From Branchiostoma floridae (taxonomy: Eukaryota; Chordata; Leptocardii; Amphioxiformes; Branchiostomatidae): a stretch of 64,000 nucleotides of DNA. The notes under the pieces are model-generated. The model saw only the letters and a list, made by a program, of their open reading frames with translations, was not told the origin of the DNA and searched no databases. Both the position numbers and the translations under genes were made by a program. This document shows, piece by piece, positions 1 through 12,248 of the stretch. The stretch lies in NCBI RefSeq assembly GCF_000003815.2, contig NC_049982.1:12645526-12709525 (forward strand), in the 5' to 3' direction. Within the stretch, counting starts at the first letter, position 1, and every line of letters starts with the position of its first letter.

Positions 1-996
1 GAGACAAATCCTTGCACATTCATTCTGGAGCCGCTGTTTTTTCTGGCTACTCAGAAGGGAGTGAAGTGTCACTCATCCAACTGGAACAGGACAACGTTTC
101 GCTGCTGGCAACATGCCGTAACTTTCAAGTTTCAGAGAATGATATATGTGATATAAGGCCTAGCACACATTTTCACACGAAATGCTGAAAAACATAAAAC
201 CTCCGCAGGTCTCTCTGTAATTTTCGGTACAAGTTCCCCATTCGCCAAAGGCGTCGAGTTGCTAACGCGCCGAAAATGCCTTTTTATGGGATTTCACACC
301 ACAGCTCCGTTTGCTCGTTACTAAATCGCACTCAGAAATAACGACATTAGATTAAGTATTGAGTCAATCATTAACACGCATGCCAGAAGTTAGCTACATA
401 AACACCCCAGCAGTGTGAGACCGTTTGACACCAGTTTGCGATAAATCCATGAACAGTTACAATTATATAAATCGGCCTATCGGTATGAGACCGAGAACAC
501 TAACACTTCAAATACTGTTCTTGATGCTATTGTAACAATATTTTCGTACTTAACAAACAGTCTGCACGAGGCTTATCCTACAGAACCCACTTCACTCCAA
601 ACCAACCGCACACAGAGCCGGAGGGCACCGTAACCTTCGGATTCCGTCAACGCGTTCCTTGAAAGAACATCCTAATCAATTAACACGAGGTTTGTGGGGA
701 GCGCCTCACACGAAACTTGAGAAGTGAGGGGGCATCGCGAAAATTCAATTAGGCTAGGATAATTGTGCCTTAATGATGTTAACATCTGACAATGACAACT
801 AATTATGGCCTCCCCAAAACGCGGTAAACAAAGCCTGGCTGAGGAAACGGAACGCACATGGCCCGTTAGTCCGCCAGCCGGGGGATTAATTAGTGCAGGA
901 AAGTTTTAACACTTAGCAACTACGTGTTAATATACTCCTCGGGGTCAATAAAGTTAGCTCAGGTGGTCACAACCCGTAACGAGACGGCAGGCCTTT

Positions 997-1047
997 AGAG
1001 AGGACTCGACTTTTTCATGTACCATCGGGGGAAAAAGTCGGCTCTCT
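997..1047. repeat. Imperfect inverted repeat / hairpin
   Basis: The arms CGACTTTTTC (1007-1016) and GAAAAAGTCG (1031-1040) are perfect complements. A bulge then separates a second paired block, AGAGAG at 997-1002 with CTCTCT at 1042-1047. The total is about 16 paired bases around a 14-base loop. The size is at the small end of a microRNA precursor, but nothing else supports that function. Confidence 0.5.
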
Positions 1048-2290
1048 GTTCGTTTGTGAAGCCATTCAAGCATATGGACTTGTGAACAAACCGCCTATGT
1101 GGGTATGTCAAGCCCAATACTCGGGGGGTGGGCCGATGGGTGTTAGTAGGTCTGTGCCGACTAGGCCTTATTAACCGCAGCCATATCCATAGCTGTGATG
1201 GAGGTATGAGCCTACTCTCTCAGCTGTTCGCGTGATAGAGACATTCGCCCACAAATGTTGTTCCCCCGAGTCTGCCGCGATAGACGGGTGTCAGTACACA
1301 GGGTAGCAACAAGTGACAAGATGCAGGGACGGACGGGACAGCGCGCGGGGGGACGGCACTTCGTCGTCCCAGGCCTCCCCTGACACGGTGTCGGTTCACT
1401 TGTCATGTTGCCTGCTAACAAAACTAATCAGCTGCTATGGAATTTCATATGGAGGCCGCTTGGCTGAGATGAGCTTTGTCCAGCCCCCAAATCTTTTTGA
1501 ACCTCCGTCGGTATGTGCCGTCCACGCGGGGCCCTCCCCCTCCCTCCCGTCTCTTCTTTCAACCCCAGTTTGTATGTGCACGACGGCGTGGGGCGCGCTG
1601 AAATCTGCGCTTTGCCCGAGCCGCTAAGTATGTTGTATTTTGACACGGAGGCAGGCTGTGCTCACTCATAGTAAATCGGAACAGACTGTTCTCTATCCCA
1701 GATCTATCCTCAGCCCGACCACGCGCAGCTGTTACAAGATACTCCCACCCAGTTTTGAACGTGGTAACTTCTCATACTCATGTTTCCACAAAAAACAGGG
1801 GCATATTAATCATTTCTTCATATAAGGAAGCGCGGATACGCGCGGATCTGGAGAGGGAAGGGGAGGGTGAAGAAGCTTGGCCCGAGCTCCGGGGGCTACA
1901 TATTCTCTCTGATGTTGTGCTTGTGATGAAGCAGCGCCCCAGATGTTTTTACCACAGTCCCGCCACGAGCCCTTGCCAGTCGGCTCGCTAATGTGAGCAT
2001 TCGATACCTCTTCTCGCGCCTGCCGCCGTGCTTCAGATGGACAAAACTGGGACAAACCCGTCCGCTAGCTAAATCTAAATCCTGCATGTATCCAAAGTGC
2101 CCGACAAAAGACTCGCCATGGGAGTTCTCGACTGAAGTAACTAATTAAACAAGTGTTATACTAAGTACGTGTCAAATGTAACACGAAACTACCGCTTATT
2201 TTTGTTTCACCCAAGTACAGATCTAATTGACAAAACGGAAAGTGTTTATACACACCCGATACGTCCATACGGTGCCCCGCCTACTGGCGC

Positions 2291-2371
2291 TAATTAATTT
2301 ATCTTCCTAATGCCCGTCTCTGATTGGACTGAATCGCCATTTGATGTATAATAATCGGATTACCAGCCAAT
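2291..2371 (+). promoter_or_regulatory. Candidate Lbx proximal promoter
   Basis: A homeodomain-type TAATTAATTT (2291-2300) is followed by an inverted CCAAT box (ATTGG, 2323-2327), a TATA-like TATAATAAT (2347-2355) and a forward CCAAT box (2367-2371). All lie 320-400 bases before the Lbx start codon, so the position fits a core promoter. The assignment rests on motif spacing only, and no transcription start can be read from sequence. Confidence 0.4.
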
Positions 2372-2694
2372 CGTTGCCATCAATGCATAATCGTTCGTCT
2401 GCTTCAGTTTGACAGCTCGTGTATGCTTCCTTATTCTTTTCAACGAGTTCCCCTCCCCCGAGTTAGTTACGAACTACAACTATTTGAGCCGTCATTGTTT
2501 GGCCTTACTACAGTGACATCCCCCTGTCTGTGAGAGACTCTTGTTTCCTCTCGGCGCTGCTAACCACCACCAAGTGGTCTGCAGTCTCAGTCAACCCACT
2601 GATAATCTTCGTGAAAAATTTACGATCGTCGAATATCCTGCCGTACGATCTGGGGACCACCGGACAGAGTGGCGCACGCCTGCGGCACGGTAGC

Positions 2695-5234
2695 ATGACT
2701 TCTGCCGTAAGAAGGGACCTCTTCCGTCCGATCGAGCAGCTCTCGATGGCTCATCCCCAGCCACCTGCCGCCAGCCCCTCCAAGCCGCTCACCTCCTTCC
2801 GCATCGACGACATCCTCGGCTCCAAACCTCTTCCTCGGAAGAAAGAAGTTTCGTGCGAGCCCAAACCTGCCACGAGTGTTACAGTAAACGGGGCGAAGAA
2901 GAAACATGTGGGGTCGGCTAGCCCTTCGGACTCGTCCTCCCTCCCAGTGTCTATGAACTCTCCGTTGAGCGCCCTAGAGGAGCTGACCAACAAAACTTTC
3001 CAGGGACTGGAGTCCAGCGTCCTTCGGGCAGCAGAAGGTAAGCATGCCGCAGGCCCCAGAGCTAACGAGCCGGTAGGGATGCGCGAACAACGAGCCAAAC
3101 CACATTCCCCACATGGCCAACGTGCCTGGCAAGGCTAGTCAGAAGCAGAGCTATCGCATACATGTAGGGCCTTGACTTCTCCGCCCGAGGTGGTGCAGGC
3201 TAGAGATATGGGTCAATCCGCCTGATATGCAACTACAAAACTCTTCATTAGCTGTGAGCATGAGATGACAAGTAAGCTAGTATCTGAAGGCCTCTCAAGT
3301 GGTCCCGTTACTAACGAAGTGACAACATTAACAAAACATGTGCTACTGGCTCGGGAAATACTACCGAAAGAACCTGAGAAAAACAACAGGTCGGGTCTAA
3401 ACTTTGTCATTTCGAAGAAAAAACAGAAATACAGGATAACCAAATCTTTGAAGTTGTTTATTGTTGTTTCCTAGTGGTTGTTTGGAATGGGAAACACAAG
3501 ATTGTAATCGGTCGTGTCGCATGGAAAATGGCAAAGTTTTTGGAAGTTGAAGCCCCCTCAAATGCAGAGAATTCAATTAGAGCCAAACAAAAGGAAGTAA
3601 AACAATAGATTGTATGGTTTCAGCTGTGCTTGGGTGAGTGAGTGTCTATGGCTTCCCGTGGTTTGTGGTCTATGAATATTTTGACAATGAGGCGCGTTAA
3701 AGGACAGGGCATTTCTGTAGTTCCCACGCTTGTAAAAACCAGAACATTTTGGTTGTAGAACAGATAGGTCCTAGAACATGCTTCGTAACTTGTAGGGATT
3801 ACGCGCATTACGACAAATAAAAAAAAAAGCTAATGTGGTATCAGGGACAGTCTTACAAAAATGTAACTGTTCAAGGTGGTCAAATAACACGTCTGTCCCT
3901 CAATAATTTTTGTCCAGAATTTTAGTTCAGTGTTCAGTTGCTAAGTTCAGTTGGTATGAATTGACGGATTATTTGTTTGTGAATAAAATTACTTCCGGAT
4001 TTTACAGTCGATGTTTTTTGATAAGTACATTGTGGGTGTAAGACAATAGGTGTTGTCCATGGGAAGGTAGATGTATAGAGATTGGGTTGTGGATTTCCTG
4101 ATGTCGGAAATGCTCGGTGAATTTCGCAGGAACTTCGTCGTACAGAGCCGTCAATCAAATGTTTTGTGTCTATGCATCACTATCATGGCGCTCCTCTACA
4201 GTGGACAGGGTAGATCGCTGACAGGACAGAATTATATAGCACAAATAAACCCATACTTTTCGCCGTCCCTCCTATACGTATAACTTTTATCCTTTTGAAA
4301 ATAAGCTATGTCAAAGCGGCTGGTTCTTCTAAGAAAAATACTGCTCCATTTCACGTGTCTGAAGTTTTGACAGACGTTTTAGATAATTCGACACAGATGT
4401 TCTTGATACAATTTTTTGTCACAGAAAAGTCGTCCCGTGTTCTTTACGTGAAGTTGTAGATAGGGTTTTAGTTTTGCCATGATGAGATACATGTATACGT
4501 ACATGTAGTCTGTTATTTTTGTATGTTGTTATTTTTACCGTACAAATGGATGATGTGTTGTCGCCCCTATTTTACCTATGTTCATGAAATTGATCATGTG
4601 TGTTTTCTTCTTTCCTATAGCGGCTACCTCGAACCGTGACAACATGGGCCTGTTTAGTAACAGACAGCCTCCCAAGAAGCGACGAAAATCGCGCACCGCC
4701 TTCACCAACCACCAAATCTACGAGCTGGAGAAGCGCTTTCTGTACCAGAAGTACCTCTCACCGGCCGACAGGGACCAGATCGCCCAGAGCCTAGGTTTGA
4801 CCAACGCACAGGTCATCACATGGTTTCAGAACAGGAGAGCCAAGCTCAAGAGAGACCTAGACGAACTGAAGGCGGACATGTCCGCCGCAAAGTTGCTGAA
4901 GAAGAAAGGAATCCCTCCAGAGATGGTGCTAAGAGACGTCAATGGCGACATAATAGTAAATGGGAACCGACAGAACGTAGAGGAGGAAGAAGAAGAAGAG
5001 GAAGATGACGAGGACCAGGAAATCGACCTCGAGGTAATAGATGACGACGAGGAAGAGTGCAGGATGGAGGGAATTGAAGATGAACAAAAGCAGGAGAGAA
5101 GCAAAGACACTTCCGTGAACACTAGTTCTAGTCCGGACTCACTTCACGAACAGGCCAAAGACACGTCAGAAACAGCGGCTGCTGCAGCCGAGATCGCTTC
5201 ACAAGGCAGCCCGTCCGGCCAGGAGGCAAGCTAA
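2695..5234 (+). CDS. Lbx: Ladybird homeobox transcription factor Lbx (two exons)
   Basis: The product is a nuclear sequence-specific DNA-binding protein of the NK-like homeobox group. In vertebrates LBX1 specifies dorsal spinal interneurons and migrating limb muscle precursors. The coding exons are 2695-3037 (donor GTAAGC, phase 1) and 4621-5234 (acceptor TTTCCTATAG), giving about 318 residues. The MTS start matches the family N-terminus. [16 protein letters not shown] (residues 30-45) corresponds to the vertebrate Groucho-binding eh1-like motif. The family-typical [20 protein letters not shown] (93-112) precedes the splice site, and the intron sits just before the homeodomain as in vertebrates. 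The homeodomain is residues 134-193 (4677-4856), with [12 protein letters not shown] in helix 3, and looks nearly identical to vertebrate LBX1. The C-terminus is acidic (4975-5060), like the LBX1 tail but longer. No frameshift or stop is seen. The 1.58-kb intron shows no other exon. Confidence 0.96.
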
Positions 5235-8200
5235 GTAGTGCTACAGTTGTATGTTTTGTACATATGAACTCTATCGTACGTGGTGACAAGAAAGCAAAAC
5301 GGACGATCTGAACATCTGAGATCAGCCTCTAGCTCTGTACAGTTTATATACAAGAAAGAAGATATAGCTAGTTGCTCCGTCACGATCTGTCTGGAAAATT
5401 ATTGTTGCAGGTATGGGGGAAATGTCAGACGCTCGCTGCTTTTCTGGTCATCTCTTACGAGGTGGTCTTGACCATACTTCCCCCTAACATGTACACACCC
5501 CGGGACGCCCTCTCGATTTAAACAACCTACGGCTTCCCCAGCTCCGATTTTCCACTTTGGGGGCCCTGTCTGTCGATTTTCTGCTCCCTGTGAAAGCCCC
5601 AGTCACCATGTGGTTGACGTGTCGTTCCGTAGGGGAGGGGAACTCAGTGCAGACCGCCTGAATAACAATATTGTTTTTCTATTGTCTTCTATTTGGCGGA
5701 TAAGTGGATCATAATCATGCAAAATGCCGTTGCAGTTTCCCTTCTCCCATGCCCTATGTAGCAACCATCGCAAGAGATGAGCAGAAGAAATGATCATCAG
5801 AACGTGTTGAAATCCCCCTAATTATTACCTTTGCTTATGTTCCACGTTACCAGATTACTGGGATTTGTTCGGTGTTACAAAAGGATTAGAATTTTCCGCA
5901 TTTCTTACGCGCTCACCCCCTCGACTTAACGCACTAACTCGCCATCTGTTCCAAAATGGGATCACGCTGAGATTTGGTCGCTTTTAATTCATCGCTACTT
6001 TTAGCTTTCCTATGATCTGCACTGCAGACCCCGATCCCATCAGGAGAGAGACTGTTTGCCCGGTGTGTGTATTGTGTAGCTGTGTTTTCATTACGGGCGT
6101 TTATTTCTGTACACATTGTCTATTGGATTATCAAACAGAGGTAGCCTTTATTTTTGGAAATCCGCTAAGCTGATATAAGACGTTTGTTCAGCCAATTTAG
6201 GGGAGGAGGGGAACACGCTACGCTCGCCAACACCACAGGATATTTATTTGTCTAAGACTTAGCAAATCGTCTCCGTCTGACAGAGTATTTGAACTATTCA
6301 GGGACACAGCAGTAACTTGCAGACCTGCCTTCTGCGACAAAGCGAGAAATACCGTGTTCTACATACATTACTGCACTGTAACAGTATGTGTACTACAACT
6401 CTTGTTGGTGTCGAATTAAAATCTCTGTTGTTGAATTTTGTAAACCACAGCTTTGTTTTGCGTTGTTTTTGTTCTGCTCCCTTTAGACAGATAAAAGGGA
6501 TCGTGAACGGTTGGACAAATAAGGGTATAATTTAGGTTTTTCAATTATGGTTATATTTTCTTTGTTTGCTTGGGAAAACGAATGATTGTGTGAAGCCACC
6601 GTTACTAATAACGGTGCTGTGTGGCGAGTTATTCAAGTCGGGGCCGTGCGAGTTCTGATAATTAAAGACCGGAGAATGTCTCGTGGCGGCAAGTCTCGAA
6701 TCGGATCAAAGTAAATATACGGGTGGACTTTCATGGGGAACTGTGCTTTAGACAGACAGGGAAAGATCCGGGGACAATAGGGTAGCGTCTCCTGGATCAG
6801 ACGACTTTTGTAGGTTTGGGAAGAGGCCCCGGTAACAAGCGTTTGTTGTTGCTGGGTTCCCTCCTTGTCAAGTCGCTCCCCTGTCAGACAGGGAGGATGT
6901 CAGGTGGTGTGGGTTAGCCAGCCACGGCCTGTCAAATTCTATCGAATAAACCCATCCCATGGAATACGGAAATCAGCACAAACGTGAAAAAATATTCACG
7001 GGAAATATAAATGAAGAACAAATGTCTGAGACTGTGAGAATACCTCTGATATCTATCATGAAGTAGACACGAAGTCACAAAGACTTTGTGAATATATGTA
7101 TTTCTTTTGATTCTGAATTTGGTGGAATGTGCCATTATTACTCAATTGAAATGGTGAATCGTACCATAAAAGAACATCCAGATGGCTGCGGAGATTTCAA
7201 TTAGAATCAGAAGCGAAACAGATTTAATCCTGTTTGCACAATCGGCTTTTGAGTGATGATCCGTCCACGAGAACCCGTTGCGAATCTGCCGCAAATGAGG
7301 AAACAAAGCATGGGCAGCCTGCCTTAATTTCCCCAATCTGGAAACGATGAATAATCATTGGGTCTAATGGCCTTAATTATGCCAAACAACGGACTCTAAA
7401 TCACCCGGCTAATGCCAATAATACATCTGATAACGAAGAATTTCCCCAGTCTGTAGGGCTTCCCGTTTATTAAGTTTTTTTACTGCCTAGTGAAGTGATT
7501 GCTTTTGTGCGAAAAGTGCTGATTACAAAGTGAGTGGCGGTAATCGCGATGGAGGGCACTTGTTCAATCTGTGAAGTATAATTTCATTAAAGCACAATAA
7601 CGCTTGATTGTAGACCACTCAAAATTGTTTGTTCTATAAAAGAAATGGGTGTCTTCCGCGCAAATGGATAAGTGCCCCATGAGTTAATCATATTATCGCG
7701 GTATTGGGCAGACTGCAGCCCCCAACAGATTCCTGATTGCCTACATTTACGACGAAAGGAAAAAAAGTAGTACCTTGCTGAGAAAAATGTAGGAGACCAC
7801 GAATTAAACCAAATATTTTTCCCACACAACTTGAACGATATTAACGTCCTTTGTTGCCCGTAGTTTCGCCAATAGATGTGCGTTTACCGAGTGAGATTGT
7901 GACAAAGAAGCGAACTGGCGCCATGTTCGGTCGCCATATGGTTTATGAGTTTTTGTTAATCGAAAGCAACGTTCTTCAGAGGAAGTCAGCACATCTTTCA
8001 CTGGGTCAGATAGAGATAGGCACTGTGATAACGTAAATTATATTAGCTGGCACCGTGGTGGGCACTTTGGCTCGCTTTGGTTTGGACACTGCAGGACAAA
8101 TGTGCATTAGCAAGATCTTGTTTGGAAAGGGCCAGCAATTAGCCTGATCGTGTGTAGTAGCCATCCCAAATTTAGTCGGACATTCCCTGAGCTGACCGAT

Positions 8201-10227
8201 CGTTTCAATCAAAATGCAAATGACCGGGTCATTGTATGCACCCCTAAAAAGAGCAGCAGAAATTCTCAGAAATGCACATTTCACGACTAAATGGATGTAT
8301 TGTGGTGTGCTCAACATCCTACCAGGGTATTAGAGAAGGCTGGGGAGAGCTTTTATGTGTTCTCTCTTTCGGAATAGAACCCGGTTGTGCCATAGTATAG
8401 GTTGAGAGCGGTCAACTGCGTGCGCCAAGCTATGCATTGTGTACCGTACTAATGACCACATGGCCAGCGGATGGACAGTGATACCTCCTCTTTAAAATAT
8501 GATTTGCAGCTGACGTGTCATTTTTCAGAGCGGCTGTCAGGTAGGACTGTCCCGGAGTGCGCGCCTCTCACCCGTCAACGGGTAACCCATGCTGGTGAAA
8601 AAGGGGCCGAAAATATGAGTGACAGCTTGAGCAGGCGGCTCGACTTTGTGTCCTGCAGTAACGAGGTTATCACGGGGCGACTCCAGGGTCAATGGGCGCG
8701 CTCTCCCTTCTTTTGATTCATCGCTATTTTGGTGAAGTTCTAAAGGGGGACAGATTTGGAAACTGCACATTAGAATGCGGTGTTTTGAAGACGACCAGTC
8801 GGCCCCCTGTTAACTCGACTCCGCCTGAATGCAGCCGCTTGACGCCCTGCCTTCATGTCAAGCCGAACAAGTCACGTTGAAATAATTTGCGAGAGATGGT
8901 TTCGAATCGCGTCCCCACGTCTGTCGTCCACGCATTGTGCCGCTGGTCGGCCACACAGCACGGCCCCGTGCCCCTGTACTCAACTCCCCCGGCCCGTTAA
9001 GCCTCGGCGCCGAATATTATCTCTACGAAGTCGAGTGGAAGCATGTGCGTCTTCCGCAGCGAAAACAACTCCCTCTGCCCGAACGACAGCATGTGCGGAG
9101 TGATTTATGTTACAGTGTGCTTCCCGGCAACTATATTTACACCAGATTACATTTTGTCACGGTTCATTGTACTGATGATATTTGTGCCAAGAGAAGGGTA
9201 GAAAGTTCATCCGAGGGTTTGTAGTTAATTGCTGTCAACAGATGGTCAGGATGTGTCCCCCACTCAGCTGACGAGCACACTAACGATTCCACCAGCCGTT
9301 GTTTCTGTTTAACAATCTGTCTTACTTCTAACATTACCTCGTCTTCAGGCAATTAAAACAAAGGGACTGTGACCGTTCTAACCACACACAACGATGTCTG
9401 TGCGATACCAGAATGGGAAGGAAGCATCCGAGGCACGCTGGACGATTTTTGAAGTGTTTTTGCAACCAGTCGTCAGCTCGCGTAGCTGGCATAGCGACTC
9501 GTCCAAATGAGTTTGGAAAGAAAATAATCTCGCGAAATGGAGGAATGGTTTTGTTCGGGGGTGATAAACGGAAAGCAGCTGCCGAGAGATTGAGGACCAG
9601 AGAAAAAAGTATTCCGTTGAAAAGTCAAGCGGACAACATACAGGTTCTTCCTGATAAATACGTCGATGTTTTGGCGCCAAATACCGGTTAAATTGTCTTG
9701 AGCTATATACCCGATCGACTAAATCTGAACTACCAGTCCCATCCATTTTGGATTACTGTGATATTAAAACAAAGCAAAAACAATTGAATATATCCAACAT
9801 GAAGAAGTCATGTATAAGATATGATGCTAGGCGTCCATCTAAGGCCGATCGAGTTTGTCATGTGTATTCGGCAAACACATATTTTGACATGACATTGGTA
9901 CATGTACAATTCATTGTGTATTTGGTTACTCTGAAAATTGAAAAAAAAAATGAAACATTCCTATCCATCGTACTCAAACTTTGCAAATTTAGGCTACAAC
10001 AGAGCTCACTGGTTTGTTATAATATATATATATATTGAGAATGTGTAACAGTGATCATATATTTGTTTTTTAGAAGCGAGATATGTAACTAATATATTTG
10101 TCCCATCTCCACAGTTGATAAAACGTTTGCACTGTTAATTGTAGTGCTGAGTTACAGGAGGCGTGGAAACGTATTGCCAGCAAATCGAGTGTTTAAAATA
10201 ACTTCATTTCCCCTTCGATGACAACTT

Positions 10228-10259
10228 CAGTCCAAGTCAGTCCAAGTCGTCCAAGTCGT
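10228..10259. repeat. Short tandem repeat, about 3 units
   Basis: The unit CAGTCCAAGT occurs twice in direct succession and is followed by a third, shortened unit CGTCCAAGT. It is a minor local slippage repeat with no visible function. Confidence 0.7.
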
Positions 10260-12234
10260 AAAGTATTATTTGTCAAGTGTGCAGTCTCTCTCAGCCCCCA
10301 GGGAAATAACGAAACCGCATGGCAAACGTCCAACGTTTGAAATGTCAATTCTGCAAAACACAATAACTTTAGGAACACGCGACCGTAAATACTTACAAGT
10401 AAACGTCGCGAAGAACGCTCGAAAACGTCACGTACTGAAGTATTTCTAGTTTTATTACTTTGTGCGGAGCACGTAGATGATTCCTTTATGGGGCAAGGCA
10501 ATACTTTAGCTCTGGAAACGCTGCGTTCAAACATATATGTGATATCATAGAAAGCTCAACACACTTCCAAAGCTGAATATAGCTGAAAGAGGTCACTGTA
10601 TTTTCAACTTCAAAACGCTCAAAAGGCTTACTGCAGAGCATGTAGTCCCGATCAAACAACAGTCGGATGTGTGACTATGGAGCCAAAGATTTTACGACGG
10701 AGTTACATATGACATTGGAGATTGTACAGCGGTGGTATATATGGCATACGACCATATTTGTATTTTCCCGTCAGCAGTCCTCGTGAGGGTTGGAAAAACC
10801 GCAAGAGAGGAAGGAAGTCGTTTGATTGTCGATATGTAACAATTATCTGTCATTTTTCGGGAAACAGCCACTCTGTATGCGTTGCCATGGTGACAAGTCC
10901 CTCTGGGTTATCGCGGTCAAGGGGGACGTCGGTCATTATTACCGCCTGGCTTTTTGGTGGGCGCACAATTATGTTCCGATTGTTACATGATATACTTTCC
11001 AATTATGAAAACATATTGGTATAGACACAACTATACCTACAAAAGTAAGAATTATTCTAGCGCTGTATATTGAAGACATGAGGAGCAGCTTTATTTCCAT
11101 GTTGGTGTTTCGATGACAATGGGAGTCGTGCTTTGGCAATGAACAAAGGCAATCAATAAAAAAAGTCCTAGCTTTGTGACTGACAGTTCACCTTTGATCT
11201 TCTTCTCACTTAAGTGAGTTCACATACTACAGAACAAGATTCTATATACTTACGCGTGTTCAAAGATGTATTAAAGTACGGAGAAACAGTCGAGTTTATC
11301 AAAGAAGATACATGTGAGTGTATTCAATTGCCGCTGTTTACCGACCAATTTGTGCGACATCCAATGCAGACGTCGCGCGAGATGCTACAACTTATCGTCT
11401 GCGTTTCCATGGCAACCGTCCACAGATGCACCCCCCTCCGCATGGCGCTAGTTAGCGCGGGAGAAGCGCCGTTATCCGGCAGTGTGTGTTTGATCATGCA
11501 TCAAAATTCAATCTGCTCCGTTTTTCCTGACACCCAGGAGAACATCTGTCTCCTGTAAACAAAAGGACTGACTCACTACCTGACAGTTGTAACCGCCGAG
11601 TTTGCAGATCAATTGTGGTAAAATCACCCGGCAATTCCGCTTCAGCTAATTATGTTAAATAGTACTGAAAATTACAAACTATCCCGGGAAAAAGTCATAT
11701 TTCATCACGAATAATGAAATATCAACAAAACAAATGGTGTACAGCCATTGACTGCTTGTATTCGTTTGGGAGTGTTTTTGATTTTAAAAAAAATATTCTA
11801 AAGTTTGATTGTCACATTATCATTTTTTGCAATTAAACAGAAAAAAGTAAATGAATGACTTTGAAAAACGTACCATTATATGGCGTAAAGTTACTGCAAA
11901 GTATAGCAGAAAAGCTAAAATGCGTACATCCGTAGAAGTCCCCTTTCCTTTTTACACCAACCTTCACCGTAATTCTACTTCTACTTCAATGCAACATAAG
12001 TACTACCAAAACATTGAACCAAAATTCTGCTTCCCTTTGTTTGATTCTTGGCGTATTTACCGTGGGAAGGTCATTGCCGCAGACCGTCGCTAAGTAGTCA
12101 TTAGCCGGGTGCCAAAAAAGGGGACGAACAGATAAATTCCTGCGGTAATCAGGCGAGCGGTTAATGAGAAGGACGTCCATGCAAAACAAAGGGTTCGTCT
12201 GCGCGTGCAGACTAGACGATCCAGCGAGGTCGGA

Positions 12235-12248
12235 GCTCGTTAACGAGC
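12235..12248. repeat. Perfect 14-bp palindrome
   Basis: GCTCGTTAACGAGC is a perfect palindrome centred on GTTAAC. It lies in a GC-richer noncoding block (12070-12330) and could be a dimeric factor site. Chance occurrence cannot be excluded. Confidence 0.5.

Larger units (their letters stand above)
1..2694. other. Noncoding DNA upstream of Lbx
   Basis: No coding exon is supportable here. The short open frames have no recognisable protein similarity and overlap one another on both strands. The stretch contains a hairpin at 997-1047 and a promoter-like cluster around 2323-2371. The transcript leader of the Lbx gene must lie in its last few hundred bases. A neighbouring Tlx-type gene, which might be expected from known homeobox linkage, is not visible. 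Confidence 0.6.

Noticed and set aside
1313-1627. Possible coding frame upstream of Lbx
   Set aside because: Low-complexity Ser/Pro/Cys-rich translation with competing frames on the other strand and no family similarity.
4826-5122. Minus-strand poly-Ser frame opposite Lbx exon 2
   Set aside because: It is the antisense shadow of the acidic GAA/GAG/GAC run in Lbx.
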